56,607 nt of DNA from an uncultured Prevotella sp. (GTDB taxonomy: Bacteria > Bacteroidota > Bacteroidia > Bacteroidales > Bacteroidaceae): positions 1-56,607 of the forward strand of contig URDM01000007.1 in NCBI GenBank assembly GCA_900546575.1, written 5' to 3'. Under the pieces are notes generated by a model. It was not told the DNA's origin. It was given only the letters and a program-made list of their open reading frames with translations, and searched no databases. Below are positions 7,862-15,959 of the stretch, piece by piece. Made by a program: the position numbers and the translations under genes. Each line of letters opens with the position of its first letter. Position 1 is the stretch's first letter.

Positions 7862-9187
7862 ATGCTTACAACAGATAAAATAAAGAAGATACAAAGGTTT
7901 ATAAGCATTGACATCTGGGGCATTAATCGTGAAAGTGTATCACCATACAAATATTTTATGCTCTCAATTGTCAAGAGGCTTATTCTTGCAATTGAGTTCA
8001 CAACGGCAAAACGCATAACGAGCGCTGCAGCTGCACTCACCTACTCCACCCTGCTGGCTATTGTGCCAATATTGGCCGTAGTGTTTGCCATAGCCCGTGG
8101 ATTCGGATATAACAAGTATATAGAAGAGTGGTTTCGCGACTCCTTCTCGAGTCAGCCGCAAGCTGCCGAGACAATAATAGGATTCGTCAACTCTTACCTT
8201 ATCCATACAAAGAGCGGACTGTTCTTGGGTATAGGTCTTATATTCATGTTCTTCACGGTGCTGATGCTTATCAGCAATATAGAGCAGACGTTCAACAACA
8301 TCTGGCAGATAAAGAAGCAACGCAGCGTATTCCGTACCATTACCGACTACACGTCGATGTTTCTATTGGTGCCTATAATCATCGTGATAACGTCGGGTGT
8401 GAGCATCTTCTTTGCCACGATATTCAAGCAGATAGAGAACACTATGCTCATAGGTCCGCTCACACAGTTCATCCTGCAGCTCATGCCATATGTGCTTATG
8501 TCGAGCGTCTTCATAGCACTATACGTTTTCATGCCCAATACCAAGGTGAAGCTGACATGCGCCATTGCACCAGGCGTACTTGCCGGTGTGGCAATGCAGG
8601 GATTGCAGATATTCTACATCCACTCTCAGATATGGGTAAGTTCGTACAACGCCATTTACGGATCGTTCGCAGCCTTGCCTTTATTTATGCTTTGGGTGCA
8701 GATTTCATGGCTTATATGCCTGTTCGGTGCCGAGCTGTGCTATGCAAGCCAGAACATGGAAGACTTCGCTTTCCGCACAAAGGCGGAGGACTTGAGCTAT
8801 CGCTACAAGACCTTGCTGTGCCTGATACTGACCAATCAGATATGCAAGCAATTTGCCGAGGGAGGCAAACCCTACTCGGCACTCGACCTGAAGCTACGTA
8901 CCGGCATACCTATCCGCATAGTGAACGAACTGCTGTACGAACTGACACAGATAAACATCATTACCGAAATATCAAGTGGCGACAAGGGTGAGACTACATA
9001 TTACCAACCGGCAATATGCCTTACCCGCCTTACAGTCGGCACTCTTATCGACCGACTTGAAGCCAACGGAAAGTGGGCCTTGAGCATCGATATGCGCAAG
9101 TTGGCTTCGCCAGTATGGAAGAAAACTTATGCCAACCGTTCGAATTATCTTAACAAACAGAGAGAGATTCTCGTAAAGGATCTGTAA
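7862..9187 (+). CDS. YihY/BrkB family inner membrane protein
   Basis: The family signature is clear: the amphipathic N-terminus ends in RITSAAAALTYSTLLAIVPILAVVFAIA, split over residues 52-78, followed by five more membrane segments up to about residue 300 (FLGIGLIFMFFTVLMLI, YTSMFLLVPIIIVITSG, MPYVLMSSVFIALYVFMP, LPLFMLWVQISWLICLFGAELCY as pieces). YihY/BrkB proteins are conserved inner membrane proteins without an agreed function, and the older name ribonuclease BN is wrong for them. A C-terminal soluble part of about 130 residues looks like a winged helix (LKLRTGIPIRIVNELLYELTQ). It is 21 bases upstream of the thioredoxin lipoprotein and is likely co-transcribed with it. Confidence 0.92.
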   Translation: MLTTDKIKKIQRFISIDIWGINRESVSPYKYFMLSIVKRLILAIEFTTAKRITSAAAALTYSTLLAIVPILAVVFAIARGFGYNKYIEEWFRDSFSSQPQAAETIIGFVNSYLIHTKSGLFLGIGLIFMFFTVLMLISNIEQTFNNIWQIKKQRSVFRTITDYTSMFLLVPIIIVITSGVSIFFATIFKQIENTMLIGPLTQFILQLMPYVLMSSVFIALYVFMPNTKVKLTCAIAPGVLAGVAMQGLQIFYIHSQIWVSSYNAIYGSFAALPLFMLWVQISWLICLFGAELCYASQNMEDFAFRTKAEDLSYRYKTLLCLILTNQICKQFAEGGKPYSALDLKLRTGIPIRIVNELLYELTQINIITEISSGDKGETTYYQPAICLTRLTVGTLIDRLEANGKWALSIDMRKLASPVWKKTYANRSNYLNKQREILVKDL

Positions 9188-9208
9188 CAATAAAACTAAA
9201 TAACTAAT

Positions 9209-9703
9209 ATGCAAATAAAGACTTCACTTTATATCCTCTTAACGTCAGCCATAACGTTCTCGGCCTGTACACACAACAAAAAGACCGAGAACACACAGAT
9301 ACAGACTGTATCAAAAACTGACAATTCAGCCAAAACATCTGCCGAAGGCAACGTGACCTATCTTTCAACATCCGACTTCCGCCTGAAGATTATGGACTAC
9401 ACAATCCATCAGACAGAATGGGTATTTGAGGGAGAGCGCCCTGCCGTTATCGACTTCTACACCACATGGTGCGGGCCATGCAAGACGATGGCACCTATTG
9501 TGGAAGAGACGGCAAAAGCGTATGCCGGCAAGGTAGACTTCTACAAGGTGGACATCGAAAAGGAGCAGGAACTGGCTCAGACGTTTGGCATCCAGAGCAT
9601 TCCTACATTCCTGTTCATACCCGCCAAAGGCAAGCCGACAATGCAGATGGGGGCTATGCCAAAGGAAACATTTGAGAAGATGGTGGACGACATCAGAAAA
9701 TAG
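9209..9703 (+). CDS. Thioredoxin-fold lipoprotein
   Basis: The N-terminus is a lipoprotein signal with lipobox TFSAC (lipid on C20), then a Thr/Lys-rich tether and a thioredoxin domain from about residue 50. The active site is WCGPC (W87, C88, C91), preceded by PAVIDFYTT and followed by the cis-proline segment IQSIPTFLF. It should be an envelope-anchored thiol-disulfide protein facing the periplasm. Thioredoxin-like lipoproteins are abundant in Bacteroidetes, where they reduce or oxidise exported proteins. The partner is unknown. It shares a unit with the BrkB-type gene and ends 11 bases from the convergent porin gene. Confidence 0.92.
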   Translation: MQIKTSLYILLTSAITFSACTHNKKTENTQIQTVSKTDNSAKTSAEGNVTYLSTSDFRLKIMDYTIHQTEWVFEGERPAVIDFYTTWCGPCKTMAPIVEETAKAYAGKVDFYKVDIEKEQELAQTFGIQSIPTFLFIPAKGKPTMQMGAMPKETFEKMVDDIRK

Positions 9704-9714
9704 CCCGCATACAA

Positions 9715-10758
9715 TCAGAAGCTGACACTCATACGGGCACAGAGCACCGCAAAGTCGCCATTGTCATTATTGACATACTGGAATGATGGCTGCAAGGCTA
9801 TTGTCTTGTTAATCTGTCGTCGCCATGTCAATTCAACAGAACGTTCTGTGCCCTGATTGAAACGGGCGTATTGTGCAGACAGTCCGCATTCATTAGAACT
9901 GTCGGTGTAGGCGCATCCCACCTCGGCGTATCTGCAGCAACCATTGTCGTGAGAAGTATTCTCGGAATACTGTGCCATGCAGGCTATGCTTCGGTCGGCT
10001 GCTGTCCATACTGTCTGCTCGCCATATATCCACCATGCACAAGTGGTATGGCGACGTGAATCCTCCGCAGAAGCCATTTCGCCCTCCTCGTCAATAGGAA
10101 ACTGACGGTTGTGAAAGGCTGCCCCAGCAAAGTAACGACCGCCACCATGCGAATATTCCAGTTGTGAGATATTAAATATGCCGTCTTTCTTTGGACGTAC
10201 AAGGAAAGGATTGTTGCGGCGCTTCCATCCATTGTAGCCTACTCCATTATAGAGACTGTTGCGAAACGTCCATGCGCCCTTAGTAACGTCAAAATAAACG
10301 GTAAGTCCAGAAAAAGGATAATTGGCTATAGGATAGCTTGCAGCAATGGTCGGGAATATGCCTTCCGAACCATTGAGAAACAGCGACGTAACGTCAGACG
10401 TAAAAAAGTCTTCATTGACATTGCGCACTCCTAAGAACACATGTCCAGACTTCCACTCGTGCATGAAGCCCAATACGGCAATGGCTGCAAACATATTGTC
10501 GGCTTCGATATTGGAGAATCCCTGCCAATCGTCAATGATGGTGTCGTCGGTCTTTGCGACATGAAGAGTTGCAGCCTCAAACGAATCCTTGCCATTGCCA
10601 AACGGGAAGCTCATGTCCAAACGGAGTTGGTTGACCCAGTTGGTTTTCTTATTCATATTCCACTGCCATTCTGTAATGTATTCGCCACTAATATTCTGCG
10701 CTCTCGCCAGACTTGCATTTATACAGCCTAATAAAAATATAAATAATACTCGCTTCAT
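9715..10758 (-). CDS. OprB-like outer membrane carbohydrate porin
   Basis: A signal peptide (residues 1-20, LARA-Q) precedes about 325 residues of alternating strand pattern. It ends in F after a run of aromatic-polar strands (VLCARMSVSF), as outer membrane beta-barrels do. Segments such as WTFRNSLYNGVGYNGW, QLEYSHGGGRYFAGAAF and the closing SVELTWRRQINKTIALQPSF fit OprB-type carbohydrate-selective porins. The substrate cannot be read from the sequence and no sugar genes adjoin. The family call is from pattern recognition and is moderately sure; that it is an outer membrane barrel is more certain. Confidence 0.72.
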   Translation of the reverse strand: MKRVLFIFLLGCINASLARAQNISGEYITEWQWNMNKKTNWVNQLRLDMSFPFGNGKDSFEAATLHVAKTDDTIIDDWQGFSNIEADNMFAAIAVLGFMHEWKSGHVFLGVRNVNEDFFTSDVTSLFLNGSEGIFPTIAASYPIANYPFSGLTVYFDVTKGAWTFRNSLYNGVGYNGWKRRNNPFLVRPKKDGIFNISQLEYSHGGGRYFAGAAFHNRQFPIDEEGEMASAEDSRRHTTCAWWIYGEQTVWTAADRSIACMAQYSENTSHDNGCCRYAEVGCAYTDSSNECGLSAQYARFNQGTERSVELTWRRQINKTIALQPSFQYVNNDNGDFAVLCARMSVSF

Positions 10759-10790
10759 TATGTTATTGTTATAGTACTCTTTTAAAATTG

Positions 10791-10798
10791 CAAAAATA
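10791..10798 (-). promoter_or_regulatory. Probable -7 element of the porin gene
   Basis: TATTTTTG on the minus strand fits TAnnTTTG and lies 33 bases before the ATG. No good -33 TTTG is seen at the expected distance. Confidence 0.5.
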
Positions 10799-10855
10799 CG
10801 ACTTTTTCACGACATAAAAACACCTAATAATAGGTAAATTATCCGCAATATTAGA

Positions 10856-10887
10856 TTAGTATTAGAAAACCATTAGACTTATATTTG
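10856..10887 (+). promoter_or_regulatory. Orphan promoter-like site
   Basis: TTAG (10856-10859), 20 bases, then TATATTTG (10880-10887) on the plus strand is close to the Bacteroidetes consensus. It points into a stretch with no plus-strand gene: the next genes are ferritin on the minus strand and gyrA 1.2 kb away. The rest of 10759-11310 holds a palindrome-rich part (10898-10975) and the repeat at 11083-11171; I see no protein gene of credible length. Confidence 0.4.
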
Positions 10888-11082
10888 CATTTTTAATCGC
10901 TCAAAACTGCGAGTTGAACACACGAAGAAATCTTTTGCTCGAAATTCTCGAGTTTTGCGCGCGCAAGCGTATATCACTTACGCACAACAAATTACGCAAA
11001 TACCGAAAGAAGTGTGCAATTATCGCATAAGCTAAAGTTGTCCTTTTCGTTGCTAAACGAATACATTTGTGCATAAATTAAG

Positions 11083-11171
11083 CCTCCGTTACATTACAAA
11101 AGGAATCCCGAAAGCATCCCGAAGGAATCCCGAAGGCATCCCGAAGGACTACTTTTGTAATGCAACGGTGG
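11083..11171 (+). repeat. 22-bp (2x11) tandem repeat inside an inverted repeat
   Basis: Two copies of a 22-base unit (11102-11123 and 11124-11145) differ by one base. Each unit holds two ATCCCGAA motifs 11 bases apart, so the motif recurs at 11105, 11116, 11127 and 11138. The block is flanked by an imperfect 21-base inverted repeat: 11083-11103 (CCTCCGTTACATTAC and more) against 11151-11171 (ending GCAACGGTGG), 17 of 21 paired. In RNA it would form a long hairpin with the repeats as loop. It shares AAAAGGA/CTACTTTT wording with the array at 44471. Confidence 0.85.
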
Positions 11172-11310
11172 CTTATTTGATAAAAACATGATGTATTACG
11201 CCGTAACAAGCAATAAAAACGGCTCTCGAAATCTCTAGCATCGTTTTTTTATTTGTAACACATTTTTACTGCCTGTACGATATTTGCATACTACAACACC
11301 TACATTTTAG

Positions 11311-11832
11311 CTATGCTTTGCCAGCCAATGGCGAAGGCTGAACGTATGTGCGTGCGGCAAGTTCCTTGTCGAGCATATAGAGTCCGTAGCCGTTGCCCTG
11401 AATCATTCTGAGATTGTCGATGATGTTTTGTGCGTTTTCTTCTTCCTCCACCTGCTCGTCGATAAACCATTTGAGCATACTTTGTGTTGCATAGTCGTTC
11501 TCTGCAGTAGAAAGAGAAAAGAGATTGTTGATTAGCGATGTCACTTTTTGCTCGTGAGCGAGCGTGGCTTCAAACACCGCAAGCGGCGACTCCCATGTAG
11601 TAGGCACCGCCTCGATAGGCTTTAGTTCTACGCGACCGCCACGCTGTATGATGTAGTTGAACATAATCTTGGCATGGTCTTGTTCCTCCTTAAACTGTAC
11701 TTCAAACCAGTTGCCCATTCCAGGATTACCATTGGCGTGAGCATAAGCAGCCATAGAGAGATAAAGGTAAGCCGACCATAATTCGGCGTTAATCTGGGCA
11801 TTGAGAGCCTCTTCGATTTTTTTGTTCAGCAT
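11311..11832 (-). CDS. ftnA: Non-haem ferritin
   Basis: Ferritin stores iron as ferric mineral in a 24-subunit shell in the cytoplasm. The ferroxidase residues line up with E. coli FtnA without gaps: E17, E50, H53, E94, Q127 and E130, in ELWSAYLYL, KEEQDHAKIM and DEQVEEEENA. The length of 173 residues is typical. It carries no haem-ligand signature of bacterioferritin. A -7 element at 11862-11869 lies 30 bases upstream. The gene stands alone, with repeats downstream and the gyrA leader upstream. Iron or oxygen control is likely from family knowledge, but no Fur or OxyR box is recognisable. Confidence 0.96.
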   Translation of the reverse strand: MLNKKIEEALNAQINAELWSAYLYLSMAAYAHANGNPGMGNWFEVQFKEEQDHAKIMFNYIIQRGGRVELKPIEAVPTTWESPLAVFEATLAHEQKVTSLINNLFSLSTAENDYATQSMLKWFIDEQVEEEENAQNIIDNLRMIQGNGYGLYMLDKELAARTYVQPSPLAGKA

Positions 11833-11861
11833 AATAATTTTGTTTTAAAGGTTTACTATTG

Positions 11862-11896
11862 CAAAGTTATACATTATTTCTATTAAAATAGACAAA
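11862..11896 (-). promoter_or_regulatory. Promoter of ferritin
   Basis: TAACTTTG on the minus strand (11869-11862) matches TAnnTTTG. A TTTG (11896-11893) lies 23 bases further upstream, slightly beyond the usual 19-21. Confidence 0.6.
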
Positions 11897-12089
11897 AATG
11901 GTATTTTTAGGCGCTATAAGTGCTGTAAAGTCATAAAAAAATAGTAATTTTACACTTTGAAAGCGATGCTGCAAATCGCTTAGAAGCAAAATAAACGGCA
12001 AAATCGACGATTTTGCGCTTTTAAAGGCTTGTCGAAAGAAGCATGCAGCAAGCTTAAGAAAGAAACTATAAAAACATATATAATATAAA

Positions 12090-14645
12090 ATGGACGAAAA
12101 TCAGACAATTGATCAGGACAGGATTCTGAAAATCAACATCGAGGAGGAGATGAAATCCTCGTACATCGACTATAGTATGTCGGTGATTGTTGCTCGTGCC
12201 CTGCCTGATGTTCGTGACGGATTCAAGCCCGTACATCGCCGCATCCTCTACGGAATGCTTGGCATCGGAAACACAAGTTCTAACCCTTATAAGAAATGTG
12301 CCCGCGTTGTAGGTGAGGTGCTGGGTAAGTATCACCCGCACGGCGACTCTTCGGTATATGGTGCATTGGTGCGTATGGGTCAGAACTGGAACATGCGATA
12401 CATGCTTGTAGACGGTCAGGGTAACTTCGGCTCAGTAGACGGTGACTCAGCTGCCGCTATGCGTTACACGGAGTGCAGACTATCGAAGATGGGTGAGCAT
12501 ATCATGGACGACCTGGAGAAGGACACCGTAGACATGACACCTAACTTTGACGACACCCTTCTGGAGCCGTCGGTAATGCCTACCAAGATACCTAACCTTC
12601 TGGTGAACGGCGGTAACGGTATTGCCGTAGGTATGGCTACTAATATTCCGACACACAACCTCGGTGAGGTGATTGACGGATGCTGCGCATATATCGACAA
12701 TCCTGACATTGACGTAGACGGACTTATGGAGTACATCAAGGCTCCTGACTTCCCTACGGGTGCTTATATATATGGTCTGACGGGTGTGAAGCAGGCTTAC
12801 GAGACTGGCCGTGGCCGCATCATGATGCGCGCAAAGTCAGAAATCGAGAGCGGTGACTCACACGACAAGATTGTCATCACGGAGATTCCTTACGGTGTAA
12901 ACAAGGCTGATCTCGTGGCAGGTATTGCCGACCTCGTTAAGGAGGGCAAGATTACCGGCATCTCGAATGTAAACGACGAGTCGGGCCGTCAGGGTATGCG
13001 TATCGTTGTTGACGTGAAGCGTGATGCCAATGCCAACGTAATCCTCAACAAGCTGTATAAGATGACTGCCATGCAGTCGTCGTTCTCGGTGAACTGCATT
13101 GCCTTGGTGAAGGGACGCCCACGTCTACTAACACTTAAGGAATGCGTGAAGTACTTCGTAGAGCATCGTCACGACGTGACTATACGTCGCACCAAGTTCG
13201 ACCTGAAGAAGGCGCAGGAACGTGCCCACATACTCGAAGGACTCATCATAGCTTGCGACAACATCGACGAGGTTGTACACATTATCCGTGCTTCGAAGAC
13301 TCCGAGCGACGCACAGCGCAACTTGGAGAAGCGATTCAACCTGGACGAAATACAGTCGAAGGCTATCGTAGACATGCGTCTCTCGCAGTTGACTGGCCTG
13401 CGTATGGATCAGCTGCATGCTGAGTTTGAGGAACTGGAGCGTCAGATTGCTTATCTGCAGTCGATACTCGACGATCCCGAACTGTGCAAGAAGGTAATGA
13501 AGGACGAACTGAACGAGGTAAAGGAGAAGTATGGCGACGAGCGTCGTACAGAAATCAAGCCTTTCGAACATGAGTTCAATGCTGAGGACTTCTATCCTAA
13601 CGACCCAGTTGTGATAACCGTGAGCCACATGGGATATATCAAGCGTACTCCGCTGAGTGAGTTCCGCGAGCAGGCTCGTGGTGGTGTAGGTTCGAAGGGT
13701 GCCCGTACACGCGAGCAGGACTTCACCGAATACATCTATCCTGCCACAATGCACCAGACCATGCTGTTCTTCACACGCAAGGGTCGCTGCTACTGGCTCA
13801 AGTGCTACGAGATACCTGAGGGCGACAAGAACTTCAAGGGACGTGCCATACAGAACATGCTCAACATTGAGCCGGACGACTCGGTTAATGCTATGCTGCG
13901 TCTGCGCGGACTGAACGACGAGGAGTTTGTCAATTCACACTATGTTGTGTTTGCTACAAAGAACGGTACTATCAAGAAGACTTGCCTTGAGGCTTACTCA
14001 CGTCCACGTACCAATGGTGTAAACGCCATTAATATTGTGGAGGGCGACGAGGTAGTAGACGTTCGTCTGACAAACGGCAAGAACGAGATTATCCTTGCCA
14101 ACCGCAATGGTCGTGCCGTTAGATTCGACGAGAACACAGTACGCTCTATGGGACGTGTCTCTACCGGTGTACGTGGTATGCAGCTCGATGGAGACGACGA
14201 CCAGGTAGTAGGCATGATTATCGTAAACAACGCCGAGACCGAGACCGTAATGGTAGTATCGGAGAATGGTTATGGCAAGCGTTCGCAGGTAGAAGACTAT
14301 CGCAAGACAAACCGTGGCGGTAAGGGTGTGAAGACATTCTCTATCACGGACAAGACCGGCAGACTGGTAGCTATCAAGAACGTTACCGACGACAACGACC
14401 TCATGATTATCAACAAGAGTGGTATTGCCATCCGTCTGGCTGTAAGCGACTGTCGTGTTATGGGACGCGCTACTCAGGGCGTTCGCCTTATCAACCTCTC
14501 GAAGAAGAACGATGTGATTGCAAGTGTGTGCAAGGTCATGAGTTCAGAACTTGAGGCAAAGCTTGCCGACGACAATTCTGCAACAGAGCCAGAGGCTACA
14601 GAAGCAACGGAAGCAAAAGAGACTAATCCGGAAAATGAAAAATAA
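12090..14645 (+). CDS. gyrA: DNA gyrase subunit A
   Basis: GyrA cuts and rejoins DNA in the A2B2 gyrase that adds negative supercoils. The catalytic tyrosine is Y126 in AAMRYTECRL. The quinolone region reads HGDSSVYGALVRM, with S87 equal to E. coli S83 and G91 at the place of E. coli D87. The C-terminal beta-pinwheel has the GyrA-box-like NRGGKGVKTF near residue 741, which marks gyrase rather than topoisomerase IV. The tail is acidic and Thr/Glu-rich. The 851-residue length is normal. The 257-base upstream gap contains two short palindromes (AAGCGAT/ATCGCTT at 11961-11981 and GCAAAATCG/CGATTTTGC at 11998-12016). A TPR gene follows after 22 bases. Confidence 0.97.
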   Translation: MDENQTIDQDRILKINIEEEMKSSYIDYSMSVIVARALPDVRDGFKPVHRRILYGMLGIGNTSSNPYKKCARVVGEVLGKYHPHGDSSVYGALVRMGQNWNMRYMLVDGQGNFGSVDGDSAAAMRYTECRLSKMGEHIMDDLEKDTVDMTPNFDDTLLEPSVMPTKIPNLLVNGGNGIAVGMATNIPTHNLGEVIDGCCAYIDNPDIDVDGLMEYIKAPDFPTGAYIYGLTGVKQAYETGRGRIMMRAKSEIESGDSHDKIVITEIPYGVNKADLVAGIADLVKEGKITGISNVNDESGRQGMRIVVDVKRDANANVILNKLYKMTAMQSSFSVNCIALVKGRPRLLTLKECVKYFVEHRHDVTIRRTKFDLKKAQERAHILEGLIIACDNIDEVVHIIRASKTPSDAQRNLEKRFNLDEIQSKAIVDMRLSQLTGLRMDQLHAEFEELERQIAYLQSILDDPELCKKVMKDELNEVKEKYGDERRTEIKPFEHEFNAEDFYPNDPVVITVSHMGYIKRTPLSEFREQARGGVGSKGARTREQDFTEYIYPATMHQTMLFFTRKGRCYWLKCYEIPEGDKNFKGRAIQNMLNIEPDDSVNAMLRLRGLNDEEFVNSHYVVFATKNGTIKKTCLEAYSRPRTNGVNAINIVEGDEVVDVRLTNGKNEIILANRNGRAVRFDENTVRSMGRVSTGVRGMQLDGDDDQVVGMIIVNNAETETVMVVSENGYGKRSQVEDYRKTNRGGKGVKTFSITDKTGRLVAIKNVTDDNDLMIINKSGIAIRLAVSDCRVMGRATQGVRLINLSKKNDVIASVCKVMSSELEAKLADDNSATEPEATEATEAKETNPENEK

Positions 14646-14667
14646 AACATATTAAATATATCTGAAT

Positions 14668-15873
14668 ATGAAAAAATTGTTTATGTTGGCAGCGATGGTA
14701 GTAGCTACCTCAACTGCATTTGCACAGGACGTCAAGAGCGTTCTCAAGTCGAAAGACTACGCTGAGGCAAAGTCGCAACTCGACGCTTGTCTTTCGTCAT
14801 TGAACAATGAGGAAAAGGCAAAGGCTTACAACAAGCTCGTAGAGCTCTCGCTTCAGAAGGTCAACAAGGAAATGGCTGTGATGAGCGAGAACCAGGTGAT
14901 GGAACAGATGGGACAGAAAGACGGCAAACTGAAACCAGTTGACAAGGAAGGTATGTACTCATCACTCACCAACGCTCTCAATGCTGCTATGGAGTGCGAC
15001 AAGTACGACCGCATGCCTAACGCTAAGGGCAAGGTGGCTCCTAAATTCCACAAGAAGAACCAGACCGCTCTGTGGCCTCTGCGTCTGAACCTTATCAACG
15101 CTGGTCAGGACTGCCTGCAGAAGGAAGACAACAATGGTGCTTTCAACTACTATGCTGCTTATGTCAACAGCGGTACTTCTGCCCTGTTCGACGATTTCGA
15201 CAAGACAAAGTCACCAGATACATACCTCGGCGAGGTAGCTCGTGTAGCTGGCGTAATCGCTTATCAGGCAAAGAAAATGGACGATGCCAACAAGTACATC
15301 GACATTGCCCTGAACGATACTGCTTCATATAAGGATGCCCTTGGACTGAAGATGGCTATGATGCAGCAGTCAATGAAGACAAAGGAGGATTCTGTAAAGT
15401 GTCTCAAGAGCTTCGAGGACCTTTATGCTAAGGACAAGAGCGAGACAATCTTCACAAACCTCGCTACTCTGTACGGCAACCTCAACATGAAGGACAAGCA
15501 GATGAAGCTCATTGATGAGCGTCTGGCTTCTGATCCTAACTGCTTCACAGCATGGGCTGTCAAGGGCCAGGCTGAGATGAACGAGAGCAAGTGGGATGAG
15601 GCTCTTGCCGACCTGAAGAAGGCTAATTCTATCAAGCCGAACGCACTTGTGCTGACTTGGATGGGATTCTGCAACAACAACAAGGCAGCTAACTTGCAGG
15701 ACGCAAATGAGCAGAAGAAGATTTTGACTGAGTCACAGGGCTACCTGGAGAAGGCTCGCGACCTCGATCCTAACCAGCAGGAGGCCAACTGGAAGTATCT
15801 GCTCTATAATACATACTATGTTCTTTATGGTGCAGACGACAGCCGTACAAAGGCTCTCGACCCTAACAAATAA
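14668..15873 (+). CDS. Exported TPR-repeat protein (first of pair)
   Basis: A signal peptide (residues 1-19, TAFA-Q) is followed by an all-helical protein with several TPR units, clearest at about residues 220-345 (AKDKSETIFTNLATLYGNL, then WAVKGQAEMNESKWDEALADL and NSIKPNALVLTW). TPR rows bind peptides and build complexes. The protein is Lys-rich with biased, highly expressed-type codons like gyrA. It begins 22 bases after gyrA and is followed by a terminator, so gyrA and this gene form one unit. The gene at 15960 has the same size and layout and is probably a paralogue. The role is unknown; the periplasm is the expected location. Confidence 0.88.
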   Translation: MKKLFMLAAMVVATSTAFAQDVKSVLKSKDYAEAKSQLDACLSSLNNEEKAKAYNKLVELSLQKVNKEMAVMSENQVMEQMGQKDGKLKPVDKEGMYSSLTNALNAAMECDKYDRMPNAKGKVAPKFHKKNQTALWPLRLNLINAGQDCLQKEDNNGAFNYYAAYVNSGTSALFDDFDKTKSPDTYLGEVARVAGVIAYQAKKMDDANKYIDIALNDTASYKDALGLKMAMMQQSMKTKEDSVKCLKSFEDLYAKDKSETIFTNLATLYGNLNMKDKQMKLIDERLASDPNCFTAWAVKGQAEMNESKWDEALADLKKANSIKPNALVLTWMGFCNNNKAANLQDANEQKKILTESQGYLEKARDLDPNQQEANWKYLLYNTYYVLYGADDSRTKALDPNK

Positions 15874-15896
15874 ACAATAAAAAGCTTCAATAAATT

Positions 15897-15945
15897 AAGG
15901 TGCGCACCATGTTCTCTATTATAAACATGATTGCGCACCTTTCAT
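15897..15945 (+). terminator. Terminator after the first TPR gene
   Basis: AGGTGCGCA (15898-15906) pairs perfectly with TGCGCACCT (15932-15940); an inner CATG/CATG pairing extends it. The tail is TTCATTTTTA. It lies only about 15 bases before the next TPR start. Confidence 0.82.
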
Positions 15946-15959
15946 TTTTACAGTAAGGT

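Noticed and set aside
8128..8991. 287-codon frame on the plus strand inside the BrkB-family gene
   Set aside because: Shadow frame; the other frame encodes a recognisable membrane protein.
9704..9760. Terminator in the 11-base gap between the thioredoxin and porin genes
   Set aside because: Only a weak GCCCGCAT/ATACGGGC pairing with no T-tail.
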